Below are positions 44,055 to 53,350 of a DNA stretch of 64,000 nucleotides, piece after piece. Each line of letters opens with the position of its first letter. The first letter of the stretch is position 1. The translations under genes and the position numbers were made by a program. The DNA lies in NCBI GenBank assembly GCA_031400185.1, contig JANNPN010000182.1:18235-82234 (forward strand), written 5' to 3'. The stretch is from UTPRO1 sp031400185 (GTDB lineage: Bacteria; Desulfobacterota; Binatia; UTPRO1). The notes beneath the pieces were generated by a model. It made no database searches. It was not told the DNA's origin and was given only the letters and a program-made list of their open reading frames with translations.

Positions 44055-44083
44055 AAGTGGGCCCGCGCCCACTTTTTTGTTTT
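44055..44083 (+). terminator. Intrinsic terminator in the rimP leader (attenuator-like)
   Basis: AAGTGGGC (44055-44062) pairs with GCCCACTT (44067-44074) and is followed by T-rich TTTTGTTTT, a classic Rho-independent terminator. It stands about 130 bases before rimP and more than 60 after the upstream hairpin. Comparable GTGGGC...GCCCACTTTTT hairpins lie ahead of rimP-nusA in many proteobacteria, where NusA can autoregulate. It may therefore be an attenuator rather than a simple end. Confidence 0.75.
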
Positions 44084-44214
44084 GGAAGGCGCACTTCAGC
44101 TCTCGCCCTGCCTTCCGCTCGCCGGGGTTCCTTGAACGCAGCCGATGCAGTGCCTCACCCCGGTCGCGGAGACTCGGACGGGAGAGCGAACGTGCGTCAA
44201 GAGATCTCGACACC

Positions 44215-44754
44215 ATGGACATCGATCCCAAGACCGCGGCGGTGTGGACCATCGCCGAACCGATCGCCCTCGAGCTCGGGCTCGAGCTGGTGGACGTCGA
44301 GCTCCGTCGAGAGGGACGGGGAAACATCCTGCGGCTACTGGTCGATCGGGTGGGCGGGGGCGTGTCGCTGAACGACCTGACGGCCGTCAGCCGCCAGGTG
44401 TCCGACGTGCTGGATGTTCGCGAGGACGCCGTCCGCGGCGCGTACACCCTCGAGGTCTCGTCTCCCGGCATCAACCGTCCATTGACTCGGCCGAGCCACT
44501 TCCCGCCGTTCATTGGCAAGCGCGTCCACGTCCAGACGCGGAAGGACGTCGGCACGCGCCACTCGTTTCGGGGCACTCTCACGGCGACGTCCCCCGACGG
44601 CATCACGATCACCGGCGACGATCAGGAGACGTACGACGTCGCCTTCGACGCGATCACACGGGCCAACTACCAGCACGAGTTCCCCGCGCTCGGGCAGCGT
44701 GGACCGGATCGCCGTGGTTCGCAGCGTCAAGCACACCGGGCAGGCTCGCGGTAG
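44215..44754 (+). CDS. rimP: Ribosome maturation factor RimP
   Basis: 179 residues from ATG 44215; the frame is open to 44077 but the extension overlaps the leader terminator. The N-terminal domain (LELVDVELRREGRGNILRLLVDR) and TLEVSSPGINRPLTRPSHF are the family signature. It assists 30S subunit maturation. First gene of the rimP-nusA-infB operon; nusA follows after 15 bases. Confidence 0.93.
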   Translation: MDIDPKTAAVWTIAEPIALELGLELVDVELRREGRGNILRLLVDRVGGGVSLNDLTAVSRQVSDVLDVREDAVRGAYTLEVSSPGINRPLTRPSHFPPFIGKRVHVQTRKDVGTRHSFRGTLTATSPDGITITGDDQETYDVAFDAITRANYQHEFPALGQRGPDRRGSQRQAHRAGSR

Positions 44755-44769
44755 GCGGAAGGAGACGAC

Positions 44770-46149
44770 ATGCAACCGGATCTGAATCGCGTCATCGAGC
44801 AAGTGAGTAAGGAAAAGGGCATCGACAAGGGCATCATCATCGCCGCTCTCGAAGAAGCCATGCTCTCGGCGGCGCGCCGCACGTTCGGCCTCGAGCATCA
44901 GATCGAGGCCAAGTTCAATGCCGAGATCGGCGAGGTCGAGCTATTCGAGATCAAGACGGTCGTCGATGAGGTCACCGATGCGTCGAATCAGGTCACGCTG
45001 AAGGATGCGAAGGCGACGCTCGACCCCGAGGCCGAAGTCGGCGACGAGCTGTTGTCGAAGCTCTCGCAGGAGAAGTTCGGTCGCATCGCGGCGCAGGCCG
45101 CCAAGCAGAACATCATCCAGAAGGTCCGCGAGGCCGAGCGGACGATCATCTTCAACGAGTTCAAGGACCGCAAGGGAGAGCTCTTTTCCGGCATCGTGCA
45201 GCGTTTCGAGCGCAAGAACATCATCGTGAACCTCGGCCGTACCGACGCGATCCTACCCGAGAAGGAGCAGATCCCGCGTGAGCGCTACCGGCAGGGCGAC
45301 CGCATCCGCGCCTACATCCTCGACGTCGAGCTCACGAGCAAAGGTCCGCAGATCGTTCTTTCGCGGACCCATCCGGGCCTGCTCATCAAACTCTTCGAGC
45401 AGGAAGTGCCCGAAATTTACGAGGGCATCGTCGAAGTGAAGGGTGCCGCGCGCGAGCCGGGCGGGCGGGCGAAGATCGCGGTGTACTCCAACGATCGCGA
45501 CGTCGATCCCGTCGGCGCGTGCGTCGGCATGCGCGGCACGCGCGTCCAGTCGGTCGTCCAGGAGCTGCGCGGCGAAAAGATCGACATCGTGCCGTGGATC
45601 CAGGACCAGCCCGAGTATGTCTGCCGCGCGCTGTCGCCGGCCAAGGTGTCGAAGATCATCATGGACGAGGACGAGCGCGCCATGGAGGTGATCGTGCCCG
45701 ACGATCAGCTCTCGCTCGCAATCGGCAAGAAGGGGCAGAACGTCCGTCTGGCGTCGCGCCTGACGGGCTGGCGTCTCGACGTGAAGGGTGAGGCCGAGGC
45801 GGAGGAGGAAGCACGGAACGCGCGGCAGTCGCTGATGGCGGTCCCCGGGATCGGTGACGTGACGGCCGAGCTGCTCTATCAGGACGGGTTCAAATCCGCC
45901 GAGGAGCTCGCGAGTGCCGATGTGGACCGTGTCGGGCAGGTCGAAGGCGTGAGCAGCGACAAGGCGTCGGGCATCGTCAAGTCCGCCCAGGAGCACGTCG
46001 CGCAGAAGCGCATCGAGGCCGAGGCGCGCGCCGCCGAAGACGCGGCCGCAGCCGAGAACGCGGCGCTCGAAGCGGCGGCGGCGTTCGCGGCGAGCGCAGA
46101 GCCCGGCACTGCAAAGACGACAGAAGGTGAAGGCGCAGACGAAGCGTGA
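44770..46149 (+). CDS. nusA: Transcription termination/antitermination factor NusA
   Basis: 459 residues. It has the N-terminal RNAP-binding domain, S1 near residues 130-200 (KGELFSGIVQRFERKNIIVNL), KH1-KH2 (GACVGMRGTRVQSVVQEL, LAIGKKGQNVRLASRL) and a C-terminal helix-hairpin-helix extension (MAVPGIGDVTAELLYQDGF). The Ala/Glu-rich tail is of low complexity. It modulates pausing and Rho and works with NusB, which is also encoded in this window. The stop overlaps the ylxR start (GTGA). Confidence 0.96.
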   Translation: MQPDLNRVIEQVSKEKGIDKGIIIAALEEAMLSAARRTFGLEHQIEAKFNAEIGEVELFEIKTVVDEVTDASNQVTLKDAKATLDPEAEVGDELLSKLSQEKFGRIAAQAAKQNIIQKVREAERTIIFNEFKDRKGELFSGIVQRFERKNIIVNLGRTDAILPEKEQIPRERYRQGDRIRAYILDVELTSKGPQIVLSRTHPGLLIKLFEQEVPEIYEGIVEVKGAAREPGGRAKIAVYSNDRDVDPVGACVGMRGTRVQSVVQELRGEKIDIVPWIQDQPEYVCRALSPAKVSKIIMDEDERAMEVIVPDDQLSLAIGKKGQNVRLASRLTGWRLDVKGEAEAEEEARNARQSLMAVPGIGDVTAELLYQDGFKSAEELASADVDRVGQVEGVSSDKASGIVKSAQEHVAQKRIEAEARAAEDAAAAENAALEAAAAFAASAEPGTAKTTEGEGADEA

Positions 46150-46412
46150 ACATGCACGAACCGATCCGAACCTGCCTGGGATGTCGTCGGCGCGACGCGC
46201 GGTCCGCACTCGTGCGTCTGGTGACGCGTCAGGGGATCCTCGTCGTGGATCGCGCGAGTCGCCTCGGTGGTCGCGGCGGCTACGTGCACGCGGCCGATGC
46301 GTGCATCGAGACGTTCGCGCGCCGAGGCGGGTTTGTGCGCTCGTTCCGTTGCATGGTAGCTAAACCCGAGCGCGAAAGGTTTCGTGCCCGTTTCCCGGAG
46401 GTGCATGCTTGA
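46146..46412 (+). CDS. YlxR/DUF448 RNA-binding protein
   Basis: 88 residues, basic. The family motif RTCLGCRRR near the start and GGRGGYVHAADACI are clear. YlxR sits between nusA and infB in many bacteria and has been linked to RNA binding and RNase P control. The GTG overlaps the nusA stop; ATG 46152 is an alternative. The stop overlaps the infB start. Confidence 0.9.
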   Translation: MNMHEPIRTCLGCRRRDARSALVRLVTRQGILVVDRASRLGGRGGYVHAADACIETFARRGGFVRSFRCMVAKPERERFRARFPEVHA

Positions 46413-49168
46413 TCGGGAAGAAGCGCATCCACGAGCTCGCGAAGGACTGGGACGTTCCTGTGAAGGACGTGCTCGCCAAGATCGAAAAGCTCGGGATTCG
46501 AAACAAGAAATCGCAGAGTTCTCTCTCCGACGAGCAGGTCCCGCGCGTCCGCGAGGCCCTGGGCTTGCGCGACAAGGCGTCCGTTGCGATCGGCACCGAG
46601 CGTGTCGTGTCGGAACGCGCCGGCGAGCAGGTCGTCGAGAATCGCGTCGGCACGAACCTCATCCGTCGGCGCACCAAGCAGGTCGAGGCGCCGAAACGCG
46701 AAGAAGTCGCGATCGAGCCTCTCCCTGACGTCTCGGCGACGCTGGCACCGGTCGAGATGCCGGTCGTCGAGAGCCCCCCGGTCGAGTTCATGCCGCTGGT
46801 CGAACCGCCGCCGGTCATGGAGCCAGAGCCGACGCTGCCCGAGATCGGTGAGATCGAGCAGGAGTTCTTGAACGCGAGCGCTGCTGCCGCGGCGGCGGAC
46901 GCCGCGGCGGCGGCCGCCGCCGCGGCCGCCGAAGCAGAGGCGCAAGCGGCCGTTGAACGCGCCGCTGCCGAGCAGGCCGCGGCGGCCGAGGTCGAGGTCG
47001 AGGTCGCCGTGGCAACGCCCGCGCGTCGCGAGGGCGAGCCGCAGCAGGTGCGTGTGCTCGGTCGCATCGATCTCAAGAAGGCGGCCGCGCCGCCGCCGCC
47101 GCGACCCGCGGCGCGTCGCACGGACGCGCCGGCGACGACCCGCCCGGCCCCCGGCACGCCCGCTGCTCCTGAGGCGCCGAAGAAAGAGAACGAGTTCGCC
47201 AAGAAGGCGGGCAGCAAGAAGCGCAAGGTCATCAAAAAGACCGACATGCTCGAGACGCTTGAGCGCGATCGGCGTCCGGGAAAGCTGCGTCGCAAGAAGC
47301 GCGCGCTGCCCGGGAAGGAGCAACACCACACCGAGATCACGACGCCGAAGGCCAGCAAGCGTGTGGTCAAGATCTCCGAGGCCATCACGGTCGGCGATCT
47401 GGCGAAGGCGATCGGCGTCAAGTCGGGCGAGGTCATCCGGAAGCTCATGGACATGGGCATGATGACCACCGTCAATCAGGTGCTCGATGTCGACACCGCG
47501 ACCCTCGTCGCGGCGGAGTTCGACTACACGGTCGAGAATGTCGCCCTGAACGTCGAGTCCCTGCTCGAGGTCGCGGTTGAAGAGGATGGCGGAGAAGGGG
47601 AGCGCTCGCCGCGGCCGCCCGTCGTGACTATCATGGGCCACGTCGACCACGGCAAGACGTCGCTCCTCGACGCGATCCGCGAAGCCAACGTCACGGCGGG
47701 CGAGGCCGGCGGCATCACACAGCACATCGGCGCGTACTCGGTGCAGGTGAACGACCGCCGCGTCGCGTTCCTCGATACCCCGGGCCACGAAGCGTTCACC
47801 GCCATGCGTGCCCGCGGCGCGAAGGTCACGGACCTGGTCGTGCTCGTCGTCGCGGCCGACGACGGCATCATGCCGCAGACCCAGGAGGCGATCGATCACG
47901 CCCGCGCCGCCGAGGTGCCGATCATCGTCGCCGTCAACAAGATCGACAAGCCCGAGGCCGACCTCGACCGGGTGACGCGCGAGCTCGGCAACTTCGGGTT
48001 GGCGCCGGAAGACTGGGGCGGCGATACGATCGTCGTGCCCGTCTCTGCGAAGACGCGGCAAGGCATTCCACAGCTCCTCGAGATGCTCTTGCTCCAAGCC
48101 GACGTGCTCGAGCTGACCGCCCGAACCGATCGGCGCGCTCGCGGCACGATCATCGAGGCGAAGCTCGACCGCGGCCGGGGTCCTGTCGCGACGGTGCTCG
48201 TGCAGGAGGGAACGCTCAAGGTAGGGGACGCGTTCGTCTGCGGCCTCGAATACGGCCGCATCCGCGCGATGATCGACGACACCGGTCGGAAGGTCGACCA
48301 GGCGGGACCGTCGACGCCCGTCGAGATACTCGGCCTGACCGGCGTTCCAGCGGCGGGCGATACCTTCGTCGCCGTGTCCGACGAGGCAAAGGCGCGCCAG
48401 GTCGCCGAGCACCGTCGCGCGAAGCAGCGCGAGAGCGAGCTCGCCACGACGAGCAAGGTTTCGCTCGAGGACCTCTACTCGCAGATTCAGGCGGGCGGCG
48501 TGAAAGAGCTTAAGCTCGTGCTCAAGGCCGACGTCCAGGGCTCGGTCGAGGCGATCCGCGACGCGCTCACACGTCTCGGTACAGACGAGGTCAAGCTCAC
48601 CGTCATCCACGCCTCCGTCGGCGGCATCACCGAGTCCGACGTCCTCCTCGCGGCGGCGTCGAACGCGATCGTCATCGGGTTCAATGTCCGGCCGGAGTCG
48701 AAGGCGGCGGACCTCGCGGGTCGCGAGGGTGTCGACATCCGGCTCTACAACATCATCTACGAGGTCGTGAGCGACATCCGCGACGCGCTCGAGGGTCTCC
48801 TCGAGCCGACGCTCCGCGAGCGCATTCTCGGACGCGCCGAGGTGCGGCAGGTCTTCAGCATCCCGAGCGCTGGGCGAATTGCCGGTTGCTTCATCGTCGA
48901 CGGTAAGATGCAACGCGGCGGGAAGGCGCGGCTCGTACGCGACCACGTCGTCGTGTACGACGGTAAGATCGATACGCTGCGGCGCTTCAAGGACGACGCT
49001 CGCGAGGTCGCGGCGGGCTACGAGTGCGGGCTCGGCCTCGAGAACTTCCAGGACGTCAAGGAAGGAGACGTGGTCGAGGCGTACGACATCGAAGCGGTCG
49101 CCCGGCAGCTGGCACCGTCGACGCGGTCCATCGGCGGTACGCAGGCGTCCGCCGAACGGCGGGTCTAA
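46409..49168 (+). CDS. infB: Translation initiation factor IF-2
   Basis: 919 residues. The TTG start overlaps the ylxR stop (TTGA) and is supported by GGAGG seven bases upstream. The N-terminal IF2_N module (RIHELAKDWDVPVKDVLAKI) and a long Ala-rich low-complexity linker (about residues 150-200) precede a second IF2_N. The G domain has GHVDHGKT at 410-417, DTPGHEAF, NKID and SAK, followed by the C2 fMet-tRNA-binding domain. The Ala linker is encoded by GCC/GCG runs, a site prone to length variation. Confidence 0.96.
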   Translation: MIGKKRIHELAKDWDVPVKDVLAKIEKLGIRNKKSQSSLSDEQVPRVREALGLRDKASVAIGTERVVSERAGEQVVENRVGTNLIRRRTKQVEAPKREEVAIEPLPDVSATLAPVEMPVVESPPVEFMPLVEPPPVMEPEPTLPEIGEIEQEFLNASAAAAAADAAAAAAAAAAEAEAQAAVERAAAEQAAAAEVEVEVAVATPARREGEPQQVRVLGRIDLKKAAAPPPPRPAARRTDAPATTRPAPGTPAAPEAPKKENEFAKKAGSKKRKVIKKTDMLETLERDRRPGKLRRKKRALPGKEQHHTEITTPKASKRVVKISEAITVGDLAKAIGVKSGEVIRKLMDMGMMTTVNQVLDVDTATLVAAEFDYTVENVALNVESLLEVAVEEDGGEGERSPRPPVVTIMGHVDHGKTSLLDAIREANVTAGEAGGITQHIGAYSVQVNDRRVAFLDTPGHEAFTAMRARGAKVTDLVVLVVAADDGIMPQTQEAIDHARAAEVPIIVAVNKIDKPEADLDRVTRELGNFGLAPEDWGGDTIVVPVSAKTRQGIPQLLEMLLLQADVLELTARTDRRARGTIIEAKLDRGRGPVATVLVQEGTLKVGDAFVCGLEYGRIRAMIDDTGRKVDQAGPSTPVEILGLTGVPAAGDTFVAVSDEAKARQVAEHRRAKQRESELATTSKVSLEDLYSQIQAGGVKELKLVLKADVQGSVEAIRDALTRLGTDEVKLTVIHASVGGITESDVLLAAASNAIVIGFNVRPESKAADLAGREGVDIRLYNIIYEVVSDIRDALEGLLEPTLRERILGRAEVRQVFSIPSAGRIAGCFIVDGKMQRGGKARLVRDHVVVYDGKIDTLRRFKDDAREVAAGYECGLGLENFQDVKEGDVVEAYDIEAVARQLAPSTRSIGGTQASAERRV

Positions 49169-49206
49169 GCACAGCGTCGTGAAGCGCGTGTCGAACCGGC
49201 ACGCGC

Positions 49207-49509
49207 ATGTTCGGATCGGTCGTGACCGTCGGCGTCCTACGTCTCACGCTGTACCTGCACGAGAACCACTCGCTGAAGGGGAAGCGCAGCGTCCTGCGTA
49301 CGATCAAGGCGCGCATTCGCAACAAGTTCAACGTCTCGATCGCTGAGGCCGACGACCACGATCTCTGGCAACGCGCCGTACTGGGCATCAGCCAGGTCGG
49401 CACCGACCAAGCCTTCGTCGACGGCGCGCTTCGCGAAGTCGTGCGCTGCATCGACGACATGCACATCGCCGAGCTCGGCGAAGAGCAGCTCGAGTTCCTG
49501 CACTACTGA
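49207..49509 (+). CDS. DUF503 family protein (YlxP-like)
   Basis: 100 residues. The motif LHENHSLKGKRSVLRTIKARIRNKFNVS and IAEADDHDLWQRAVLGI define DUF503. It is always found between infB and rbfA in many phyla; a role as a ribosome-associated factor is suggested by context only. Confidence 0.92.
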   Translation: MFGSVVTVGVLRLTLYLHENHSLKGKRSVLRTIKARIRNKFNVSIAEADDHDLWQRAVLGISQVGTDQAFVDGALREVVRCIDDMHIAELGEEQLEFLHY

Positions 49510-49514
49510 CGCAA

Positions 49515-49883
49515 ATGTCCGGACATCGTACCGATCGCGTGGGAGCGCTGCTGCAAGCAGCGCTGTCGGAGCTCGTGCTCCGCGGCGTGAAGGATCCGCG
49601 GATCGGCATGGTGACGTTCACCGGCGTGAAGCTCTCACCTGACCTGAAGCACGCGACGGTGTATGTCTCGACGCTCGGCGACGACGCGGCGCACGCGCGC
49701 ATGCTCGCGGGGCTCGCGAGCGCGCGTCCGTATCTGCAATCCCAGGCGGGACGACGGCTCGGCTTGCGATTCACTCCCGAGCTGCGTTTCGAGGTCGACC
49801 CCGCGATCGCCGCGGCTGAGCGGGTGGAGCAGTTGCTGCGCGAGGTGGAGACGAAGCGCCCGGCGGACGACGACGATGCGTGA
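49515..49883 (+). CDS. rbfA: Ribosome-binding factor A
   Basis: 122 residues, KH-like fold. It starts HRTDRVGALLQAALSELVLRGVKDPRI and continues with MVTFTGVKLSPDLKHATVYVS. It matures the 30S 5' domain. Overlaps the truB start by eight bases. Confidence 0.94.
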   Translation: MSGHRTDRVGALLQAALSELVLRGVKDPRIGMVTFTGVKLSPDLKHATVYVSTLGDDAAHARMLAGLASARPYLQSQAGRRLGLRFTPELRFEVDPAIAAAERVEQLLREVETKRPADDDDA

Positions 49884-50808
49884 ACGCGGGCCCGAGTTGC
49901 ACGGTCTCCTGCTCGTCGACAAGCCAGAGGGGATGACCTCGGCCGCCGTGGTCGCGAACGTCAAGCGTACGCTTCGGCAGCGGAAGGTCGGCCATCTCGG
50001 GACCCTCGATCCGTTCGCGACGGGACTCTTGCCCGTCTGCATCGGCGAAGGGACGAAGATCGCGCCATTCCTCGCGGAGGATGAGAAGCGATACGTTGGA
50101 GAGATCGTGCTCGGCGTCGCGACCGACACGCTCGACCGCACGGGGACGGTGCAAGATCGGCGCGCCGTGCCGGTATTGTGCAGCGCGCGAGTCGCTGCGG
50201 CCGTCGCGGCGCTCCGCGGCGACATTCTTCAGATCCCACCGATGTACTCGGCCCTGAAGCGCGACGGGGTGCCGCTGTATCGCCTTGCCCGCGCCGGACA
50301 GACCATCGAACGGACGCCGCGGCCGGTGCGGATTGCCCGCTTCGACGTGGCGCAGACGGCGGCCAATCGCCTCGCCTTCGCCGTCACGTGCTCGCGCGGT
50401 ACGTACGTGCGTGTGCTCGCGCACGACGTGGGCGAGGCGCTCGGGACCGGTGCCCATCTCGGCACGCTCCGCCGCACGGCCTGCGGGCGGTTCGAGGTGC
50501 GCGACGCGGTCCGTCTCGCCGACCTGGAGCGTGTGGCCGCCGAGGGGAACCTCCCGCTCCTCACGCCGTCCGCGGCGCTCGCCAGCCTTCGTGCGGTCGA
50601 AGTCGATCAGCAGACCATCGTGGCGATCCGGCGGGGTCAGCAGCGGGCGCTTGCGGCGCTCGGAGTGCCTCGGCGCGCCGGAGAGATGATTCGTGTCGCG
50701 AGCCGGGCAGGGGACCTCGTCGCGGTCGCGGCGGCGACGGCCGACGGCACCGCCTGGCACTTGGCGCGGGTGCTGGTGGGCGCCGACGTCGACGGCAGTG
50801 CCGCATGA
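49876..50808 (+). CDS. truB: tRNA pseudouridine(55) synthase
   Basis: 310 residues from ATG 49876 in an overlap with rbfA. LLLVDKPEGMTS is the family start, the catalytic Asp lies in GHLGTLDPFATGLLPV, and PPMYSALKRDG and CSRGTYVRVLAHDVG follow. It modifies U55 in the T-loop of tRNAs. The frame is open to 49663, inside rbfA, which is not coding. Confidence 0.95.
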   Translation: MRERGPELHGLLLVDKPEGMTSAAVVANVKRTLRQRKVGHLGTLDPFATGLLPVCIGEGTKIAPFLAEDEKRYVGEIVLGVATDTLDRTGTVQDRRAVPVLCSARVAAAVAALRGDILQIPPMYSALKRDGVPLYRLARAGQTIERTPRPVRIARFDVAQTAANRLAFAVTCSRGTYVRVLAHDVGEALGTGAHLGTLRRTACGRFEVRDAVRLADLERVAAEGNLPLLTPSAALASLRAVEVDQQTIVAIRRGQQRALAALGVPRRAGEMIRVASRAGDLVAVAAATADGTAWHLARVLVGADVDGSAA

Positions 50809-50875
50809 ACGCGCGCCCGCTGACTTTACATTATGGGACCCCCATGGTACTGCTTCGCCCCTGACGAGAAACGAC

Positions 50876-51157
50876 ATGGGAGAAGGAACGAGCGGCGCGG
50901 CATTGCGCACCCAGGGAATCCTGACGTCGTACCGACGGCACGACACCGACACCGGTTCGCCCGAGGTACAGATCGCATTGCTGAGTGACCGCATCGGGTA
51001 TTTGACCGAACACTTCAAGGCCCACGCCAAGGATCATCACTCGCGTCGCGGCCTGTTGAAGCTCGTGGGGCAGCGGCGGCGGTTGCTGGATTACCTGAAG
51101 CGCATCGATTTCCAGCGCTACAAAACCGTCATCGAACGCCTCAACATCCGCAAGTAG
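50876..51157 (+). CDS. rpsO: 30S ribosomal protein S15
   Basis: 93 residues from ATG 50876. The S15 core TDTGSPEVQIALLSDRI, the HSRRGLLKLVGQRRRLLDYL segment and the basic tail are intact. A 67-base spacer separates it from truB. pnp follows, as in most bacteria, and their spacer forms a long stem. Confidence 0.95.
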   Translation: MGEGTSGAALRTQGILTSYRRHDTDTGSPEVQIALLSDRIGYLTEHFKAHAKDHHSRRGLLKLVGQRRRLLDYLKRIDFQRYKTVIERLNIRK

Positions 51158-51161
51158 TAGT

Positions 51162-51249
51162 CTTTCCCTTCCCGCCCGTCTCAGTTTCTCGCCTCGCATC
51201 ACACACACATCTTCAGGGACAGTCCCATCGTGGGACGGGAGTGGGAAAG
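51162..51249 (+). promoter_or_regulatory. Long-stem leader between rpsO and pnp covering the pnp ribosome binding site
   Basis: CTTTCCC (51162-51168), TCCCG (51170-51174) and CCC (51175-51177) just after rpsO can pair with GGG (51232-51234), CGGGA (51236-51240) and GGGAAAG (51243-51249), a 15-bp interrupted stem. The right arm holds the purine-rich Shine-Dalgarno and ends one base before ATG 51250. A short competing hairpin GTCCCA-TCG-TGGGAC (51222-51236) would open it. The layout recalls the RNase III-cut, PNPase-autoregulated pnp leader of E. coli. Confidence 0.6.
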
Positions 51250-53343
51250 ATGAAAAAAGTCACGGTCGATTTTCACGGACGGGCTCTGTCGATCGAGGTC
51301 GGGCGCATGGCGAAGCAGGCCGGCGGCTCCGCGCTGGTCCAGTACGGGGACACGGTGGTGCTGGTCACCGCTACCGCCGCCAGGGAAGCACGTGAGAACA
51401 TCGATTTCTTTCCGCTCACCTGCGACTACCAGGAGAAGACGTTCGCGGCCGGCAAGATTCCAGGTGGGTTCTTCAAGCGTGAGGGACGCCAGAGCGAGAA
51501 GGAGATCCTCAACTCGCGTCTCATAGACCGTCCCCTCCGCCCGCTCTTTCCCGAAGGTTTCCGCTGCGAGACGCAGATCGTTGCGACGGTGCTTTCGTTC
51601 GACAAGGAGAACGACGCCGACATGCCGGCGCTGATCGGTGCGTCGGCCGCGCTCGAGGTGTCGGACATCCCGTTCAACGGGCCGATCGCGGGCGTTCGTA
51701 TGGGCCGCATCGGCGGGCAGCTGGTCGTGAACCCGACCAGCTCGCAGTACGCCGAAAGCGAGCTTTCGCTCATCGTCGCTGGCTCGCGCGACGCGATCGT
51801 GATGGTCGAGGGCGGCGCCAAGATGCTCTCCGAGGACGTCGTCCTCGACGCGCTCTTCACGGCGCATAGCGAAATGCAGCAGATTCTCGACCTGCAAGAG
51901 GAGCTCCGGAAGGCGCTCGGCAAGCCGAAGCGCGTCGTGACGCCCCCGGCAGTCGACACCGCCCTGCAGAAGAAGGTCCGGGACTTCGCATTGTCGAGAA
52001 TCCGCACCGCGATGGAAACCTCCGGCAAGCACGAGCGCAGCGACGCCGTCCGGCAAGTTCGGGGCGATCTCCTCGCCGCCCTCGCGACCGAGTTCCCCGA
52101 GAAGGAGCGCGAGATCAAGGGCTTCTTCGAAGATGCGCACTACGACGCCGTCCGTGGGCTCATCGTCGAGAGCCGCAAGCGCATCGACGGCCGTGGCCTC
52201 GCGGACGTTCGTCAGATCACCTCGGAAGTGGGCGTGCTGCCGCGAACCCACGGCTCGGCGCTCTTTACTCGCGGTGAGACGCAAGCGCTGGTCGTCGCGA
52301 CCCTCGGGACATCGTCGGACGAGCAAAAGATCGATGCACTCGGCGGCGAGATCTACCGGAAGTTCATGCTGCACTACAATTTTCCGCCCTACAGCGTCGG
52401 CGAGGTGAAGTTCCTGCGCGGTCCCGGGCGGCGTGAGATCGGCCACGGAGCGCTCGCCGGACGCGCCGTCGAGGCCGTCATGCCCGACGAAGCGACGTTC
52501 CCGTACACGGTGCGCCTCGTCTCCGAGATCCTCGAGTCGAACGGCTCGTCATCGATGGCGTCGGTGTGCGGAAGCTCGCTCGCGCTCATGGACGCCGGCG
52601 TGCCGATCAAGTCACCGGTCGCAGGCATCGCGATGGGTCTCATCCGCGAGGGCAACGAGATCCGCGTCCTTTCCGACATCCTCGGCGACGAGGATCACCT
52701 CGGCGACATGGATTTCAAGGTCGCTGGTACCGCGGACGGCATCACGGCCGTACAGATGGACATCAAGATCGGCGGCGTGACCCGTGAGATCATGCGCGAC
52801 GCGCTCTACCAGGCGCGTGACGGTCGGCTCCACATCCTCGAACGCATGAGAGAAGCTCTCGGCGAGGCGCGCGCCGACATGTCGACGTACGCGCCGCGCA
52901 TCTCGACCCTCAAGATCAAGGTCGACCGCATCCGCGACGTCATCGGACCCGGCGGCAAGGTCATCCGCGGCATCATCGAGGAGACCGGTGTCAAGATCGA
53001 CGTGGAGGACGACGGCACGATCTACATCGCGTCGTCCGACGGCGTCGCGATGCAGAAGGCGATCGACTGGGTGAACCGTCTCACGGCCGAGGCCGAGGTC
53101 GGGAAGATCTACAAGGGCGTCGTCAAGAAGATCATGGATTTTGGGGCGTTCGTCGAAATTCTTCCAGGCACGGACGGTCTCTGCCACATATCGCAGCTCG
53201 CACCCGAGCGCGTGAAGGAAGTCCGCGACGTGCTGAAGGAAGGCGACGAGGTGATGGTGAAGGTGCTCGAGGTCGACAAGACGGGTAAGATCCGCCTGTC
53301 GCGCAAGGAGGCGATGGCGGCTGCCGCTGCGACCGCGCAGTAG
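51241..53343 (+). CDS. pnp: Polyribonucleotide nucleotidyltransferase
   Basis: PNPase: phosphorolytic 3'-5' exoribonuclease of the degradosome. Two RNase PH domains (SRLIDRPLRPLFPEGF in the first; RTHGSALFTRGETQALVVATLG in the second), then KH (RDVIGPGGKVIRGIIEETG) and S1 (GVVKKIMDFGAFVEILPGTDG). About 700 residues. GTG 51241 is the longest start; ATG 51250 (MKKVTVDF), with GGAG eight bases before it, is more likely because the GTG lies inside the leader stem. Confidence 0.95.
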   Translation: MGKMKKVTVDFHGRALSIEVGRMAKQAGGSALVQYGDTVVLVTATAAREARENIDFFPLTCDYQEKTFAAGKIPGGFFKREGRQSEKEILNSRLIDRPLRPLFPEGFRCETQIVATVLSFDKENDADMPALIGASAALEVSDIPFNGPIAGVRMGRIGGQLVVNPTSSQYAESELSLIVAGSRDAIVMVEGGAKMLSEDVVLDALFTAHSEMQQILDLQEELRKALGKPKRVVTPPAVDTALQKKVRDFALSRIRTAMETSGKHERSDAVRQVRGDLLAALATEFPEKEREIKGFFEDAHYDAVRGLIVESRKRIDGRGLADVRQITSEVGVLPRTHGSALFTRGETQALVVATLGTSSDEQKIDALGGEIYRKFMLHYNFPPYSVGEVKFLRGPGRREIGHGALAGRAVEAVMPDEATFPYTVRLVSEILESNGSSSMASVCGSSLALMDAGVPIKSPVAGIAMGLIREGNEIRVLSDILGDEDHLGDMDFKVAGTADGITAVQMDIKIGGVTREIMRDALYQARDGRLHILERMREALGEARADMSTYAPRISTLKIKVDRIRDVIGPGGKVIRGIIEETGVKIDVEDDGTIYIASSDGVAMQKAIDWVNRLTAEAEVGKIYKGVVKKIMDFGAFVEILPGTDGLCHISQLAPERVKEVRDVLKEGDEVMVKVLEVDKTGKIRLSRKEAMAAAAATAQ

Positions 53344-53350
53344 CCGCGTC

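Noticed and set aside
46880..46990. GCC/GCG repeat run in infB as a mobile or structural repeat
   Set aside because: It encodes the Ala-rich linker expected between IF-2 N-terminal domains.
46280..48946. 888-codon open frame on the minus strand over infB
   Set aside because: Shadow of IF-2: no recognisable motif, composition typical of GC-rich antisense frames.
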